Assembly: GCA_024399275.1 (NCBI GenBank)
Contig: JAKSHS010000009.1
Coordinates: 1 to 32,466, forward strand
Direction of reading: 5' to 3'
DNA: 32,466 bases
From: an archaeon
GTDB lineage: Archaea; Thermoplasmatota; Thermoplasmata; Methanomassiliicoccales; Methanomethylophilaceae
Shown: piece by piece, positions 1-7,655 of the stretch
How positions within the stretch are numbered: position 1 is the stretch's first letter
Layout of the letters: each line of letters opens with the position of its first letter
The notes under the pieces: generated by a model
What the model saw: only the letters and a program-made list of their open reading frames with translations
Told to the model about the DNA's origin: nothing
Databases searched by the model: none
Made by a program: the position numbers and the translations under genes

Positions 1-53
1 ACCCCCGACCTACGCCTTACCAAGGCGTCGCTATACCTCTAAGCCACAGCGGC
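1..53 (-). tRNA. tRNA-Thr(GGT), 3' part cut off by window edge
   Basis: Read on the minus strand, a tRNA starts at 53 with acceptor strand GCCGCTG, then a D arm with its GG, then an anticodon stem ACGCC/GGCGT around the loop TTGGTAA, giving anticodon GGT (threonine, ACC/ACU). The sequence leaves the window at the start of the T stem, so the 3' acceptor strand cannot be checked. A TATA-like stretch lies at 76-86, about 30 bp upstream of the 5' end. Confidence 0.88.
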
Positions 54-75
54 ACCGGCGGTGCATGAGCATTTT

Positions 76-86
76 GGTAATAAAAG
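76..86 (-). promoter_or_regulatory. TATA-like box of tRNA-Thr
   Basis: On the minus strand this reads CTTTTATTACC. It lies 23-33 bp before the tRNA 5' end, the usual archaeal spacing for a tRNA transcribed with a short leader. Confidence 0.5.
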
Positions 87-217
87 TTTGTGAAAAAGTG
101 TTGTGTTGTCTCTCTTCATGAGCAGAATGCAAGTTCATAATATGTTGAATGAGGAATAGAAATTAGAGCCAATTATTATTATTGTCATTTATCCTAATTG
201 ACTATGTGAAAAAAGAA

Positions 218-2122
218 ATGAGTTCTTTTGATGTTCACTCTATAGTGAATGAGATGGCTCCTCTTACGGGGTCACATGTGGATAATATTTTTCAATGGGG
301 ACCAAATATTTTGTTTAGGATTAATGTTAGTGGTAGTGGAAAGAGAAATATATTTTTTAAAGAAAGGAAGTGGCTATATCTTCCAGAAAAAAAACCAGAA
401 ACACCGGATATATCACAATCATTCGCGACATTTCTCAAAAAGCACATAAATAACGCACGAATAGGAAAGATTTGGCAAGTAGGATTTGATCGTATTGTAG
501 TAATGGAGGTTTTAAAGGCAAACCTTGATTATAAAATTGTATTTGAAATGTTTGGGGGAGGAAACGTTCTCCTTGTTCTGGACGGAAAAATTATAAACTG
601 TCTCATATGTAAGTGCTTAAGGGATAGAAATATTAGGCCAGGTGAGACTTATTGTCCACCAAAATCAAGGTTCGATCCGGTTTTATCATCGTTTGAAGAA
701 TTTGCATTGGTAATAAATAGTTCAGAAGCAGACATTGTGAGGACATTGGCAACCAGTGTTAATCTCGGCGGACAATACGCCGAGGAAGTTTGTATTCGAT
801 CTGGAATCCAGAAAAATACAAAAGTCGCTGATTTAGGTAGCGACAATATAAAAAAAATATTTGATTCGGTAAAAGATATAACTTCACAAATGATAAATTC
901 TTCATTTGCGACAGTTTATAGCGATGATACAGGAGTAATAGATGTTACTCCGGTTAATATGAGCATTTATAGCTGTTTCCGGACAGAAGCATACGATTCT
1001 TTTTCTCAAGCCATGGATAAATATATGGGCTATGTTGAAGAACGTACAGACTCAGAGATATTGAAACTTCAAAAGAGAATCACTAGACAAGAAGAAGCCG
1101 TTAAACAATATCGCGAAAGTTCGAAAGAATTGAAAGAAGAGGCAAACGCGATTTATACTAATTATCAGCAAATAGATGTGCTGCTCAAAGTATTGTACAC
1201 CCAATCACAGAAACTTTCATGGGACAAATTAAGAGAAAGTGCCATGAAAATATCATTTGTTTCAGAAATTGATCCTTCAAAAAATGCTGTTACTGTCGTA
1301 TTTAACAACCTTAAGATCCCACTTAATTACACCAAGAAAATAGATGCTAATGCATCTAGTCTATATGCACGCAGTAAGGAAATTTGTGAGAAAGCTTCTA
1401 GGGCAGATATTGCACTAAAAGAAAGTATAGAGGTCATGAATAAAAAACAAATTGAAAAGAATAACACTGAAGTCGTAGAGAAATTTAGACCGACCAAACG
1501 ATTTTGGTTTGAGAGATATAAATGGTTTATTTTACCATCGGGTAGGATGGTCATCGCAGGGAAAGACGCTCACACTAATGATGATATTGTGAAAAAACAT
1601 ATGAAAGAGGAAGATGTCTACGTTCATGCAGATATTCACGGTGCACCATCTGTTATTTTGAAAAAAGGGAAGGAAGCACCTGGCGAGGATTTGAAAGAGG
1701 CGTGTATCTTTGCGGTGGCACATTCAAAAAGTTGGGTAGCGGCACTTAGTGATGGGAGTGCATATTGGGTATACACAGATCAAGTTAGTAAAACACCTCA
1801 AGCGGGAGAATTCGTTCCCAGAGGAGCATTTGTTATTCGTGGAAAAAGAAATTATGAATTTCGACTTCCCATGGAATTGGCAGTTGGAGAGATAAAATTT
1901 GAGGGAACAAGGAAAGTTATGTGTGGGCCGTTACAGTCGGTACGGAGACTATCCGACAAGTATTTTGTTATTCATCCAAGAAAAGATAGAACTGAAAAGA
2001 CTGCATCTCTGATAGCGAGCGAGTTTCAGGTCCCAGAAGAAGAAGTGTCTAGGATACTGCCACCGGGAAATTCCGAAATTATCTCTAAAGTGTGGTCGGA
2101 AAGCGAAATAGATCAAACGTGA
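218..2122 (+). CDS. rqcH: NFACT-family ribosome quality control protein (RqcH/Rqc2/NEMF homologue)
   Basis: RqcH-type proteins bind stalled large ribosomal subunits carrying peptidyl-tRNA and direct template-free tailing of the nascent chain. The N-terminus MSSFDVHSIVNEM matches the NFACT-N start, and the family's conserved Asp-Arg pair appears as GFDRIVVMEV near residues 91-92. The middle (about 280-410) is charged and helical, as expected for the coiled-coil and HhH region. The NFACT-R domain starts near residue 425 (FWFERYKWFILPSGR) and carries HADIHGAPSV near 470. The 634-residue length is normal for archaeal members. I chose the ATG at 218 over an upstream TTG at 182 because family alignment begins at MSSFD. 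The stop lies 7 bp from the end of a tRNA gene on the opposite strand. Confidence 0.9.
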   Translation: MSSFDVHSIVNEMAPLTGSHVDNIFQWGPNILFRINVSGSGKRNIFFKERKWLYLPEKKPETPDISQSFATFLKKHINNARIGKIWQVGFDRIVVMEVLKANLDYKIVFEMFGGGNVLLVLDGKIINCLICKCLRDRNIRPGETYCPPKSRFDPVLSSFEEFALVINSSEADIVRTLATSVNLGGQYAEEVCIRSGIQKNTKVADLGSDNIKKIFDSVKDITSQMINSSFATVYSDDTGVIDVTPVNMSIYSCFRTEAYDSFSQAMDKYMGYVEERTDSEILKLQKRITRQEEAVKQYRESSKELKEEANAIYTNYQQIDVLLKVLYTQSQKLSWDKLRESAMKISFVSEIDPSKNAVTVVFNNLKIPLNYTKKIDANASSLYARSKEICEKASRADIALKESIEVMNKKQIEKNNTEVVEKFRPTKRFWFERYKWFILPSGRMVIAGKDAHTNDDIVKKHMKEEDVYVHADIHGAPSVILKKGKEAPGEDLKEACIFAVAHSKSWVAALSDGSAYWVYTDQVSKTPQAGEFVPRGAFVIRGKRNYEFRLPMELAVGEIKFEGTRKVMCGPLQSVRRLSDKYFVIHPRKDRTEKTASLIASEFQVPEEEVSRILPPGNSEIISKVWSESEIDQT

Positions 2123-2128
2123 GATAGT

Positions 2129-2205
2129 TGGCGCTCGCGCCGGAATTCGAATCCGGGTCAAGAGATCCGCAATCTCACAGGATATCCAAGCTACCCCACG
2201 CGAGC
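2129..2205 (-). tRNA. tRNA-Arg(GCG) with encoded CCA
   Basis: On the minus strand the acceptor strands GCTCGCG (from 2205) and CGCGAGC pair fully, followed by discriminator G and an encoded CCA (2131-2129). The T arm is CCGGA-TTCGAAT-TCCGG. The anticodon loop TTGCGGA gives GCG (arginine, CGC/CGU). The outermost anticodon-stem pair (27-43) is a T-T mismatch and the variable loop has four bases, so the anticodon call is slightly less sure than the tRNA call. It lies 33 bp after the S17e stop on the same strand and may be cotranscribed. Confidence 0.85.
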
Positions 2206-2238
2206 CGACTGTTTAAAATGAGACTAAATAGGAATCAT

Positions 2239-2430
2239 TCAAAGTTCGACATGTTTAATGTAACGAGTGACATAACCAGCTATACGATTTCGCATTGTAA
2301 TTGAGGAGACGTCAGTTAGGCCGTCCACCATAGTTTTGTTGTCTTCAAAGTTATCATTGAACGCTTTTGGATACTTGCTAACCAAGTCAATTGCCACTCT
2401 CTTGATATACGTAGGTCTGATCCTTCCCAT
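2239..2430 (-). CDS. rps17e: Ribosomal protein S17e (eS17)
   Basis: This 63-residue protein begins MGRIRPTYIKRVAIDLVSKYP and carries the family signature LTDVSSITMRNRIAGYVTRYIK, close to archaeal S17e over its whole length. It is a small-subunit protein shared by archaea and eukaryotes and absent from bacteria. The ATG at 2430 is preferred over a GTG three codons earlier, because the GTG falls in the GGTGG Shine-Dalgarno-like element that sits 4-5 bases before this ATG. A TATA-like ATTTAAAT lies upstream near 2470, so it probably has its own promoter although thyX precedes it on the same strand. Confidence 0.93.
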   Translation of the reverse strand: MGRIRPTYIKRVAIDLVSKYPKAFNDNFEDNKTMVDGLTDVSSITMRNRIAGYVTRYIKHVEL

Positions 2431-2465
2431 CAATTCCACCGAACGGTATGTGCTTAGTTATGCAC

Positions 2466-2478
2466 CTTATTTAAATGT
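2466..2478 (-). promoter_or_regulatory. TATA-like box of rps17e
   Basis: The minus strand reads CATTTAAATAAGG in the 90-bp gap between the thyX stop and the S17e start, about 36-48 bp before the S17e ATG. This allows a start site near 2446 and a short leader holding the GGTGG ribosome-binding site. Confidence 0.45.
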
Positions 2479-2519
2479 ATGCAAAACTAAATTTGTTGAG
2501 GGGCTGAGAGGTATCTGCA

Positions 2520-3173
2520 TTATAACTTTCTCGAGTGACCACAAGAAAATTTTCCTTCGGGGCAAATTCCTCTAACACACGGAGGACCTGCATTTTGGAA
2601 TATGACAGGAGAGACTTTTTTACACAATGCTAACATTTGATCTGCCACGTCTCTGATTTCCCACTGCGCACGATTGCAACATCTAAGTGAGAAGAAGTGA
2701 AGAAGCTCTCTTGCATTCATAGTAACAGTAATGTTGGTTGTGCAGCCATTAGGAAGAAGATATCTTGCGTCTTCCACTGGAATTTCATCTTTGAGTGCGT
2801 TGTAAGATTGCCATATCTTTGTCATTGTATCTTCATACAATTTTTTAAGCTTTAAATTTGCACTTATTGTTTTTGGTATAACATACGATGGAGTACTCAT
2901 AGAAACGTATCTTTGGCTTTGTTGGGAAAACGATGCGATACGATGCCTTACGAGCTGATGTGTGAACGACCTAGATACGTTGCATATAGAGAATGTGAAT
3001 GATGCATGTTCAATAACTGAATGATGGCCCATATCAATAATTTTACTTAAAATATCACTTGAATCTTTCTTCTGGATAAGTTCTGCTGAAGGGAGACGAG
3101 AATAACACGATTCAGCTGCAGATGCACAAATTAGATCTGCATTTTGAGTATATGCTAGCAACTCAACTTTCAT
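2520..3173 (-). CDS. thyX: Flavin-dependent thymidylate synthase ThyX
   Basis: ThyX makes dTMP from dUMP using FAD, NAD(P)H and a methylene-pterin carbon donor. The ThyX signature RHRxxSFxxxSQR is present as RHRIASFSQQSQR at residues 76-88. The protein also has HHSVIEHASFTF, typical of the flavin/dUMP-binding region, and the C-terminal part includes LLHFFSLRCCNRAQWEIRDVA, the conserved substrate-binding helix. The 217-residue length is normal. I start it at the ATG at 3173, with GGTG about five bases upstream, rather than a GTG at 3182. It overlaps the end of the TraB-family gene by 11 bp, so the two are probably cotranscribed and translationally coupled. Confidence 0.94.
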   Translation of the reverse strand: MKVELLAYTQNADLICASAAESCYSRLPSAELIQKKDSSDILSKIIDMGHHSVIEHASFTFSICNVSRSFTHQLVRHRIASFSQQSQRYVSMSTPSYVIPKTISANLKLKKLYEDTMTKIWQSYNALKDEIPVEDARYLLPNGCTTNITVTMNARELLHFFSLRCCNRAQWEIRDVADQMLALCKKVSPVIFQNAGPPCVRGICPEGKFSCGHSRKL

Positions 3174-3879
3174 TATTTTCACCTTTATAATTCCATATTT
3201 CGGAGCAGATGCTATTAAATCTATTTTTGTCCATTATGTCTCTAAAGCGAATCTCCTTGACACTGTAATTTTTAAGCAATGATACGATCCCGGTGACGTG
3301 AGCGTCACCGACGACGACCACTACATTGTGAAACTTTTGTGCATAATTTTTTATTTGCTTCGTCATATGTGTGTCACGTTCATCTATCAATTTCCTTACG
3401 ATAGTTGGATACTTATGACGCATTTCTATAGTCATTTTTTCTTCCCTTTCTAAGAATTGTTCGATTGGCATATTTTTTCTTCTATCTATAGATCCTATAA
3501 CTGTTGAAAGAAAATATCTAATTTTTTCGTGAATTGGCATTTCCGTCCAAATGTCTTTTATCAAACTTTGTGTGTCCATATCTATAAGCTTAACATCTGC
3601 ACCTATGAATTGAGCAATTTTAATGACGGTGAACATATCGTTTCCAACGTAGGACTTGCGACATCTTGCTGTTTTACTTTGACGTCTTATGATGCTACGG
3701 TACATCCACGAAGCTTTTTTTAATTCGTTTCGTTCTCCTGGCTCGTTTTTGGTGTTTATGAAATTATATCTTGTCTCATCTAGCTCCACTAGCACTGCAT
3801 CTGGCCAAATGTATTTTATTATGAACTCTAGCGACTTAGAGATATCAAAAGTGTGATTTGTACCAACGATCGTTATCAT
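3163..3879 (-). CDS. TraB/GumN-family protein
   Basis: The protein starts MITIVGTNHTFDISKS, with the TraB-family GTxH motif. Near the C-terminus it has VVVVVGDAHVTGIVSLL, the second family motif GDxH. Such proteins resemble TIKI/EreA-type putative metalloproteases or esterases; the two His-containing motifs are the expected active-site elements, but substrates of archaeal members are unknown. At 238 residues it is a short, soluble form with no evident membrane segment. It ends 11 bp inside thyX on the same strand, so the two share a transcript. Nothing here links its function to dTMP synthesis beyond this overlap. Confidence 0.8.
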   Translation of the reverse strand: MITIVGTNHTFDISKSLEFIIKYIWPDAVLVELDETRYNFINTKNEPGERNELKKASWMYRSIIRRQSKTARCRKSYVGNDMFTVIKIAQFIGADVKLIDMDTQSLIKDIWTEMPIHEKIRYFLSTVIGSIDRRKNMPIEQFLEREEKMTIEMRHKYPTIVRKLIDERDTHMTKQIKNYAQKFHNVVVVVGDAHVTGIVSLLKNYSVKEIRFRDIMDKNRFNSICSEIWNYKGENNES

Positions 3880-3959
3880 ATTATCTTAAATGGCTCGGTA
3901 TTCAACATTTATTGGCATATAGGAGCACATAAATGAATGAATACATCGATCTTATTGAG

Positions 3960-4583
3960 TTAAGTCTTCCCTGTCTCTGCCGTTTTGGTCCATTGTTTCA
4001 TCTTCCCATATATTCTTACAACATCTCTGGCCTCAACAGTACCTCTTAATACAACATGGGCACGAGATTTTATTGCATGAATATAACATTCCATGTCAGA
4101 TAATACCAATACCTGTCCAATTAAAAATTCATCATCTGGCTCTGCACTAACACGTCTAGAATAGCTCTTATTATTGTGATTAACTGTTACTTTTAAACAG
4201 AGATTGTCAAATTGTTTGGCCCAAATTGTTTTAATATTTTCGGAGGAGGCTTTCTTTTTTCTTTGACCATTGCCAAGATCTAGTGAACACACTTTAAGAC
4301 GTTCCCCGTTTTCAAGAAGAAACTCGTCGTTAACCATAATAATCTCCCCTTCTTCGACTTCTGTGGAGCTCGTTCTGGATGTTGAGCCATTACTAATTAC
4401 AACTGGAATCTTGACACTTCTGGGGATTTGAATTGTTGTAGATTTTGTATGTTGGCAACCCTCGCATCGGAAAATTCCTTCGAGAAAATTTTTTCCAAGT
4501 CGTCCTTTAAGTACTCTATGTTTTGTACAACTGTCACAGTACAAACATTCGGTATAAACTTCTTTGGGAACGTTTTTTATCAT
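3960..4583 (-). CDS. HVO_0476-like zinc finger protein
   Basis: The 207-residue protein has two cysteine pairs near the N-terminus (CLYCDSC and CEGC), spaced like a small zinc ribbon. The rest is beta-rich, with a segment RLKVCSLDLGNGQRKKKASSENIKTIWAKQ and a C-terminal part that could be an OB-like or S1-like fold. The pattern resembles the archaeal family annotated as HVO_0476 zinc finger proteins, whose role is unknown. The ATG at 4583 is chosen over an upstream ATG at 4646 because the later start places the gene 13 bp after the neighbouring stop and just before the zinc finger. It probably forms an operon with the upstream metallo-beta-lactamase-fold gene. Confidence 0.62.
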   Translation of the reverse strand: MIKNVPKEVYTECLYCDSCTKHRVLKGRLGKNFLEGIFRCEGCQHTKSTTIQIPRSVKIPVVISNGSTSRTSSTEVEEGEIIMVNDEFLLENGERLKVCSLDLGNGQRKKKASSENIKTIWAKQFDNLCLKVTVNHNNKSYSRRVSAEPDDEFLIGQVLVLSDMECYIHAIKSRAHVVLRGTVEARDVVRIYGKMKQWTKTAETGKT

Positions 4584-4596
4584 TGATTTTCGCCCA

Positions 4597-5172
4597 CTAT
4601 CTTGTTTTAAACCATTGATCATGCCCTGGTATGACAACATCAGCATATTTTGATATCATTTTAAGACTCTCCTCTGCGAGATTTTTGCATACGTGAAGTG
4701 TTGGAGGTATGCGTCTTATAAAATTATCTTTTAATGGTATTGCGTCTCCTGCAATTACATATTTTTTATTTTTTCCGTTAACAAAAACACTCATGGACCC
4801 TAATGTATGTCCTGGAGTATGTTTAAGTTCCACACCTTCTGTTAATATTATATCTTTTTCAATAATCTCGGCATGAGGAATATTGTTGTTTTCTCCAGCA
4901 TGGACAAGTATTCTTGCATTAGGAAATATGTCATTGTTGGATGTATGATCTGTGTGAGAGTGTGTTAAAATTACGACACTAACATCTTTTGCAGATACGC
5001 CAATATGTTCCAACGAAGACAAAATTACAAGTCTTTTATCATAGCTACTTGTGTCCACTACGATAATTTCATCTTTTGTCCTAACAAGGGTCGATGTAGA
5101 ATATGCATTTAAAATTTCTCCGTTTTTATCTTTAGTAAGGCTCCCCACAACTAGAATATCCAATTGATTCAT
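4597..5172 (-). CDS. Metallo-beta-lactamase-fold hydrolase (MBLAC1-like)
   Basis: The metal-binding motif HxHxDH is present as THSHTDH (H71, H73, D75, H76). It is followed by HTPGHTLGSMSVF (third-motif His) and VIAGDAIPL (bridging Asp), and a final PGHDQW supplies the last His. At 191 residues it is a short single-domain member, closest in layout to MBLAC1-type hydrolases. The substrate cannot be told from sequence. The start ATG is immediately preceded by an AT-rich element near 5190-5200, suggesting a leaderless transcript. It ends in TAG and is followed after 13 bp by the zinc finger gene. Confidence 0.85.
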   Translation of the reverse strand: MNQLDILVVGSLTKDKNGEILNAYSTSTLVRTKDEIIVVDTSSYDKRLVILSSLEHIGVSAKDVSVVILTHSHTDHTSNNDIFPNARILVHAGENNNIPHAEIIEKDIILTEGVELKHTPGHTLGSMSVFVNGKNKKYVIAGDAIPLKDNFIRRIPPTLHVCKNLAEESLKMISKYADVVIPGHDQWFKTR

Positions 5173-5182
5173 GCCAGATGAG

Positions 5183-5206
5183 TGTCGTATTAAATAATAA
5201 AATAAT
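5183..5206. promoter_or_regulatory. Shared AT-rich promoter element between divergent genes
   Basis: The 64-bp gap between the divergent metallo-beta-lactamase-fold gene and the methyltransferase gene holds a run of A/T in which TATA-like octamers can be read in both directions (minus TATTTAATA, plus AATAAAATA). Each lies at a spacing that would put a start site close to its gene's ATG. Confidence 0.45.
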
Positions 5207-5236
5207 GCTGCATTATGGGATGGCAGTGTGTGACGT

Positions 5237-5803
5237 ATGATATATCATCCTGAGCTTATTATCGAGGAGGAGGAAAATGTCTATCCCCCTCTGGAGGACA
5301 GTATACTTTTAATTGAATCTTTAGACATCAAAAAGGGAGAGCGCATTATCGAAATTGGTTGTGGTTCTGGAGTGGTATCCATACATTGCGCTATAAATGG
5401 GGGCATCGTTACTTCTGTTGATATCAACCTATTGGCTGTCAGATGTACTAGAAGAAATGCCTGGCTTAATGGTGTCGATATAAATGTCTATTGGTCAAAT
5501 CTTTTTGAAAATGTCTATGGAGTTTTTGATACAATAGTTTTCAACCTTCCATATCTTCCAGTAGATGATGAGGGAGAACTTGCAAAGGCATGGTCTGGAG
5601 GAAAAGACGGGATAGATTCACTTTCAAACCTGATGTCGGAATGCAGCAAATATTTAGACTCAGGAGGAAGAGTGGTGGTGGTTGTTTCTTCCTTAATGAA
5701 TCAGGAAAAATTGATTTCATTGTTATCAAAGTATAAAGTCAGAAAAAAAGGAGAATTGCCCCTTTTTTTTGAGAGACTGGAGGTTCTGGAGATTATCCCA
5801 TAA
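5237..5803 (+). CDS. HemK2/Mtq2-like methyltransferase (release factor glutamine methyltransferase type)
   Basis: It is a class I SAM-dependent methyltransferase with motif I IIEIGCGSGVVSIH near residues 36-49 and the acidic SVDINLLAV that binds SAM ribose. The NPPY-type catalytic motif appears as FNLPYLP near residues 99-105, followed by the short family-typical stretch to GGKDGIDSL. The 188-residue length without an N-terminal helical domain fits archaeal and eukaryotic HemK2/Mtq2, which methylate the GGQ glutamine of aRF1/eRF1 with Trm112, rather than bacterial PrmC. The second position of the NPPY motif is Leu instead of Pro. It converges on gatE with an 11-bp overlap of the 3' ends. Confidence 0.8.
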   Translation: MIYHPELIIEEEENVYPPLEDSILLIESLDIKKGERIIEIGCGSGVVSIHCAINGGIVTSVDINLLAVRCTRRNAWLNGVDINVYWSNLFENVYGVFDTIVFNLPYLPVDDEGELAKAWSGGKDGIDSLSNLMSECSKYLDSGGRVVVVVSSLMNQEKLISLLSKYKVRKKGELPLFFERLEVLEIIP

Positions 5804-7655
5804 GTTTTTTAATTTCACTGACTAAAATCTCATTGACTTTTTTTCCATCGATTTTGCCTCTTAGCTTTTTCATAACAAGCCCCATGATTGGCTTAATCGC
5901 TGCAATGCCGCCTTTTTCTCTTATAAATTTTTCGCGTTCTTTTACAACTTGTGAGATAATTTGAATTGCATCGTTTGAATCAATTGTCAATAGTCCACAC
6001 TTGTTAACTGCGATCTCTAAATTCGTACCAGCTGCCACTTCTCTTAAAAGACTCGGAATTGCTTCTTTTGCAAAACAATTTTTTTTCAACATTTCAAATA
6101 TGTTCATTACAAGATCGTCCGAAAAAGAAACATTTATGCCTTCATGCTCCAGCTCACCATATACGTTTAAAAACATAGTCACAGCGATTGGTATCATTCT
6201 GTATTTTTTTACAACTTTCTCAAAGAGGTCAGCGTTGCCTTGATGAATAATTTGTTTTGCCTGTTGTGTATTAAGCCCATATCGCAATACTAGACGTCTT
6301 TCGGTTTCATCGGGAAGTTCTGGTAATTTATTGCGGATTTCATTCATTAATTTTCTTGTAATTTCAATCGGAGGGACATCTGTCTCAGGATACATTCTTG
6401 ATGATCCAGGGAGAGGTCTGGAGTATCTTGATGTTCCATCAGGGAGAGGATCGCGTGTTTCTTCTGGTATTTCGCTTAATGCAATGTTTGCTCTCTCTAT
6501 AACAACCCTTAACGCATCCTTTGCTTTCTCCTCTTTACTAGCACAAATAACGAATGAATCAAATTTCTCAGTAATTCCAAGACTTTCGTTTATTTTGCTG
6601 ACGCATTCCTTATCAATACCATAGTTTGGTAGTTCGTCAGAGTGTAGAATTCCATTAACACCTTTTGTTTTTGCTCTTTGTGCCATTTCTGATCCGAGAC
6701 GAAGAGTGCCATTGCCACCATTCATTACCCCGGCAAAGCCTGGAAGACATGCAGCAAGAACCTTTCCCCCGTCAGAAATTATGCCTTTGATAATTTTAGA
6801 TTTACAATTTTTGAAAATGTCGGTAACGTCTATGGTTTTGAAGGGAACCTTTTTGACCTTTCTTTCTACAAGTATGTTTTTAATGTCGAGGAGCATCTTT
6901 TGTCTGTTGACTTCATTTTGGACATAGAGTGGGAGAAGTTTAAGTTCTTGGATTCCTTTGATTTCAACACGGGCACCCCCCGGTATTGAAATGTTGAGAT
7001 CTTCTCTGATTGTTCCAATACCACGCTTGACGTTTCTTGTCGCCCTAAGATAGGTTCCAATTTTAAGGGCAACTTCCATACATTCTTCTGGAGTTTCTAT
7101 GTTTGGCCCAGTGGCAACTTCAATTAATGGGATGCCAAGTCTATCTAAACGATACGTGATTTCTTCATCTGTCGCTTTAATTTTACGGCAAGCATCCTCT
7201 TCTAAACATATTGAAATGATTGGGATCTTCTTTTCGTTGACAATAACTTCACCGTTGGTAGCAACTAATGCAGTTCTTTGAAATCCTGATGTATTCGAAC
7301 CGTCTACAACAATTTTACGCATGAAATGAACTTCATCAACAACACGGGCCTTCACCATCTCTGAGAACATGAGAGCTATTTTCATTGCTTTGGTGTTGAC
7401 TTCATGTGGTGGTTCTTCATCTAACTCAACAAGGCAGCTAGATTTTGGGACTGATTGATATCTATATCCATAGTTTTTCTGAAATTGTACTAGTGCTGCT
7501 CTATCAATTTCTCCCGTTTCACTTGTTGTTGGTCTAAGTTCGCGGTAAATTGAGCCGTACCCCTCGTCAGAAAGACAACTTTTGCACGAGCAAAACAATT
7601 TCTCGGTGTCTAATTGTTGATGTACTTCAATTCCACAGATGAATTTATCTGTCAT
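5793..7655 (-). CDS. gatE: Glutamyl-tRNA(Gln) amidotransferase subunit E
   Basis: GatE activates and transamidates Glu-tRNA(Gln) in the archaeal GatDE enzyme, using ammonia from GatD. The N-terminus CGIEVHQQLDTEKLFC and LVELDEEPPHEVN match the GatB/GatE catalytic core. An inserted GAD-type domain follows in mid-protein (about 280-370, LAACLPGFAGVMNGG). The C-terminal tail (IMGLVMKKLRGKIDGKKVNEIL) is the tRNA-binding YqeY-like domain. The 620-residue length is normal. Its ATG overlaps the gatD stop as TAATG, with GGAGG just upstream inside gatD, so the subunits are translationally coupled. Confidence 0.96.
   Translation of the reverse strand: MTDKFICGIEVHQQLDTEKLFCSCKSCLSDEGYGSIYRELRPTTSETGEIDRAALVQFQKNYGYRYQSVPKSSCLVELDEEPPHEVNTKAMKIALMFSEMVKARVVDEVHFMRKIVVDGSNTSGFQRTALVATNGEVIVNEKKIPIISICLEEDACRKIKATDEEITYRLDRLGIPLIEVATGPNIETPEECMEVALKIGTYLRATRNVKRGIGTIREDLNISIPGGARVEIKGIQELKLLPLYVQNEVNRQKMLLDIKNILVERKVKKVPFKTIDVTDIFKNCKSKIIKGIISDGGKVLAACLPGFAGVMNGGNGTLRLGSEMAQRAKTKGVNGILHSDELPNYGIDKECVSKINESLGITEKFDSFVICASKEEKAKDALRVVIERANIALSEIPEETRDPLPDGTSRYSRPLPGSSRMYPETDVPPIEITRKLMNEIRNKLPELPDETERRLVLRYGLNTQQAKQIIHQGNADLFEKVVKKYRMIPIAVTMFLNVYGELEHEGINVSFSDDLVMNIFEMLKKNCFAKEAIPSLLREVAAGTNLEIAVNKCGLLTIDSNDAIQIISQVVKEREKFIREKGGIAAIKPIMGLVMKKLRGKIDGKKVNEILVSEIKKLMG

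Noticed and set aside
4597-4646. Longer start of the HVO_0476-like gene overlapping the preceding gene by 50 bp
   Set aside because: The extra residues precede the zinc finger without resembling the family; the ATG at 4583 is just past the neighbour's stop.
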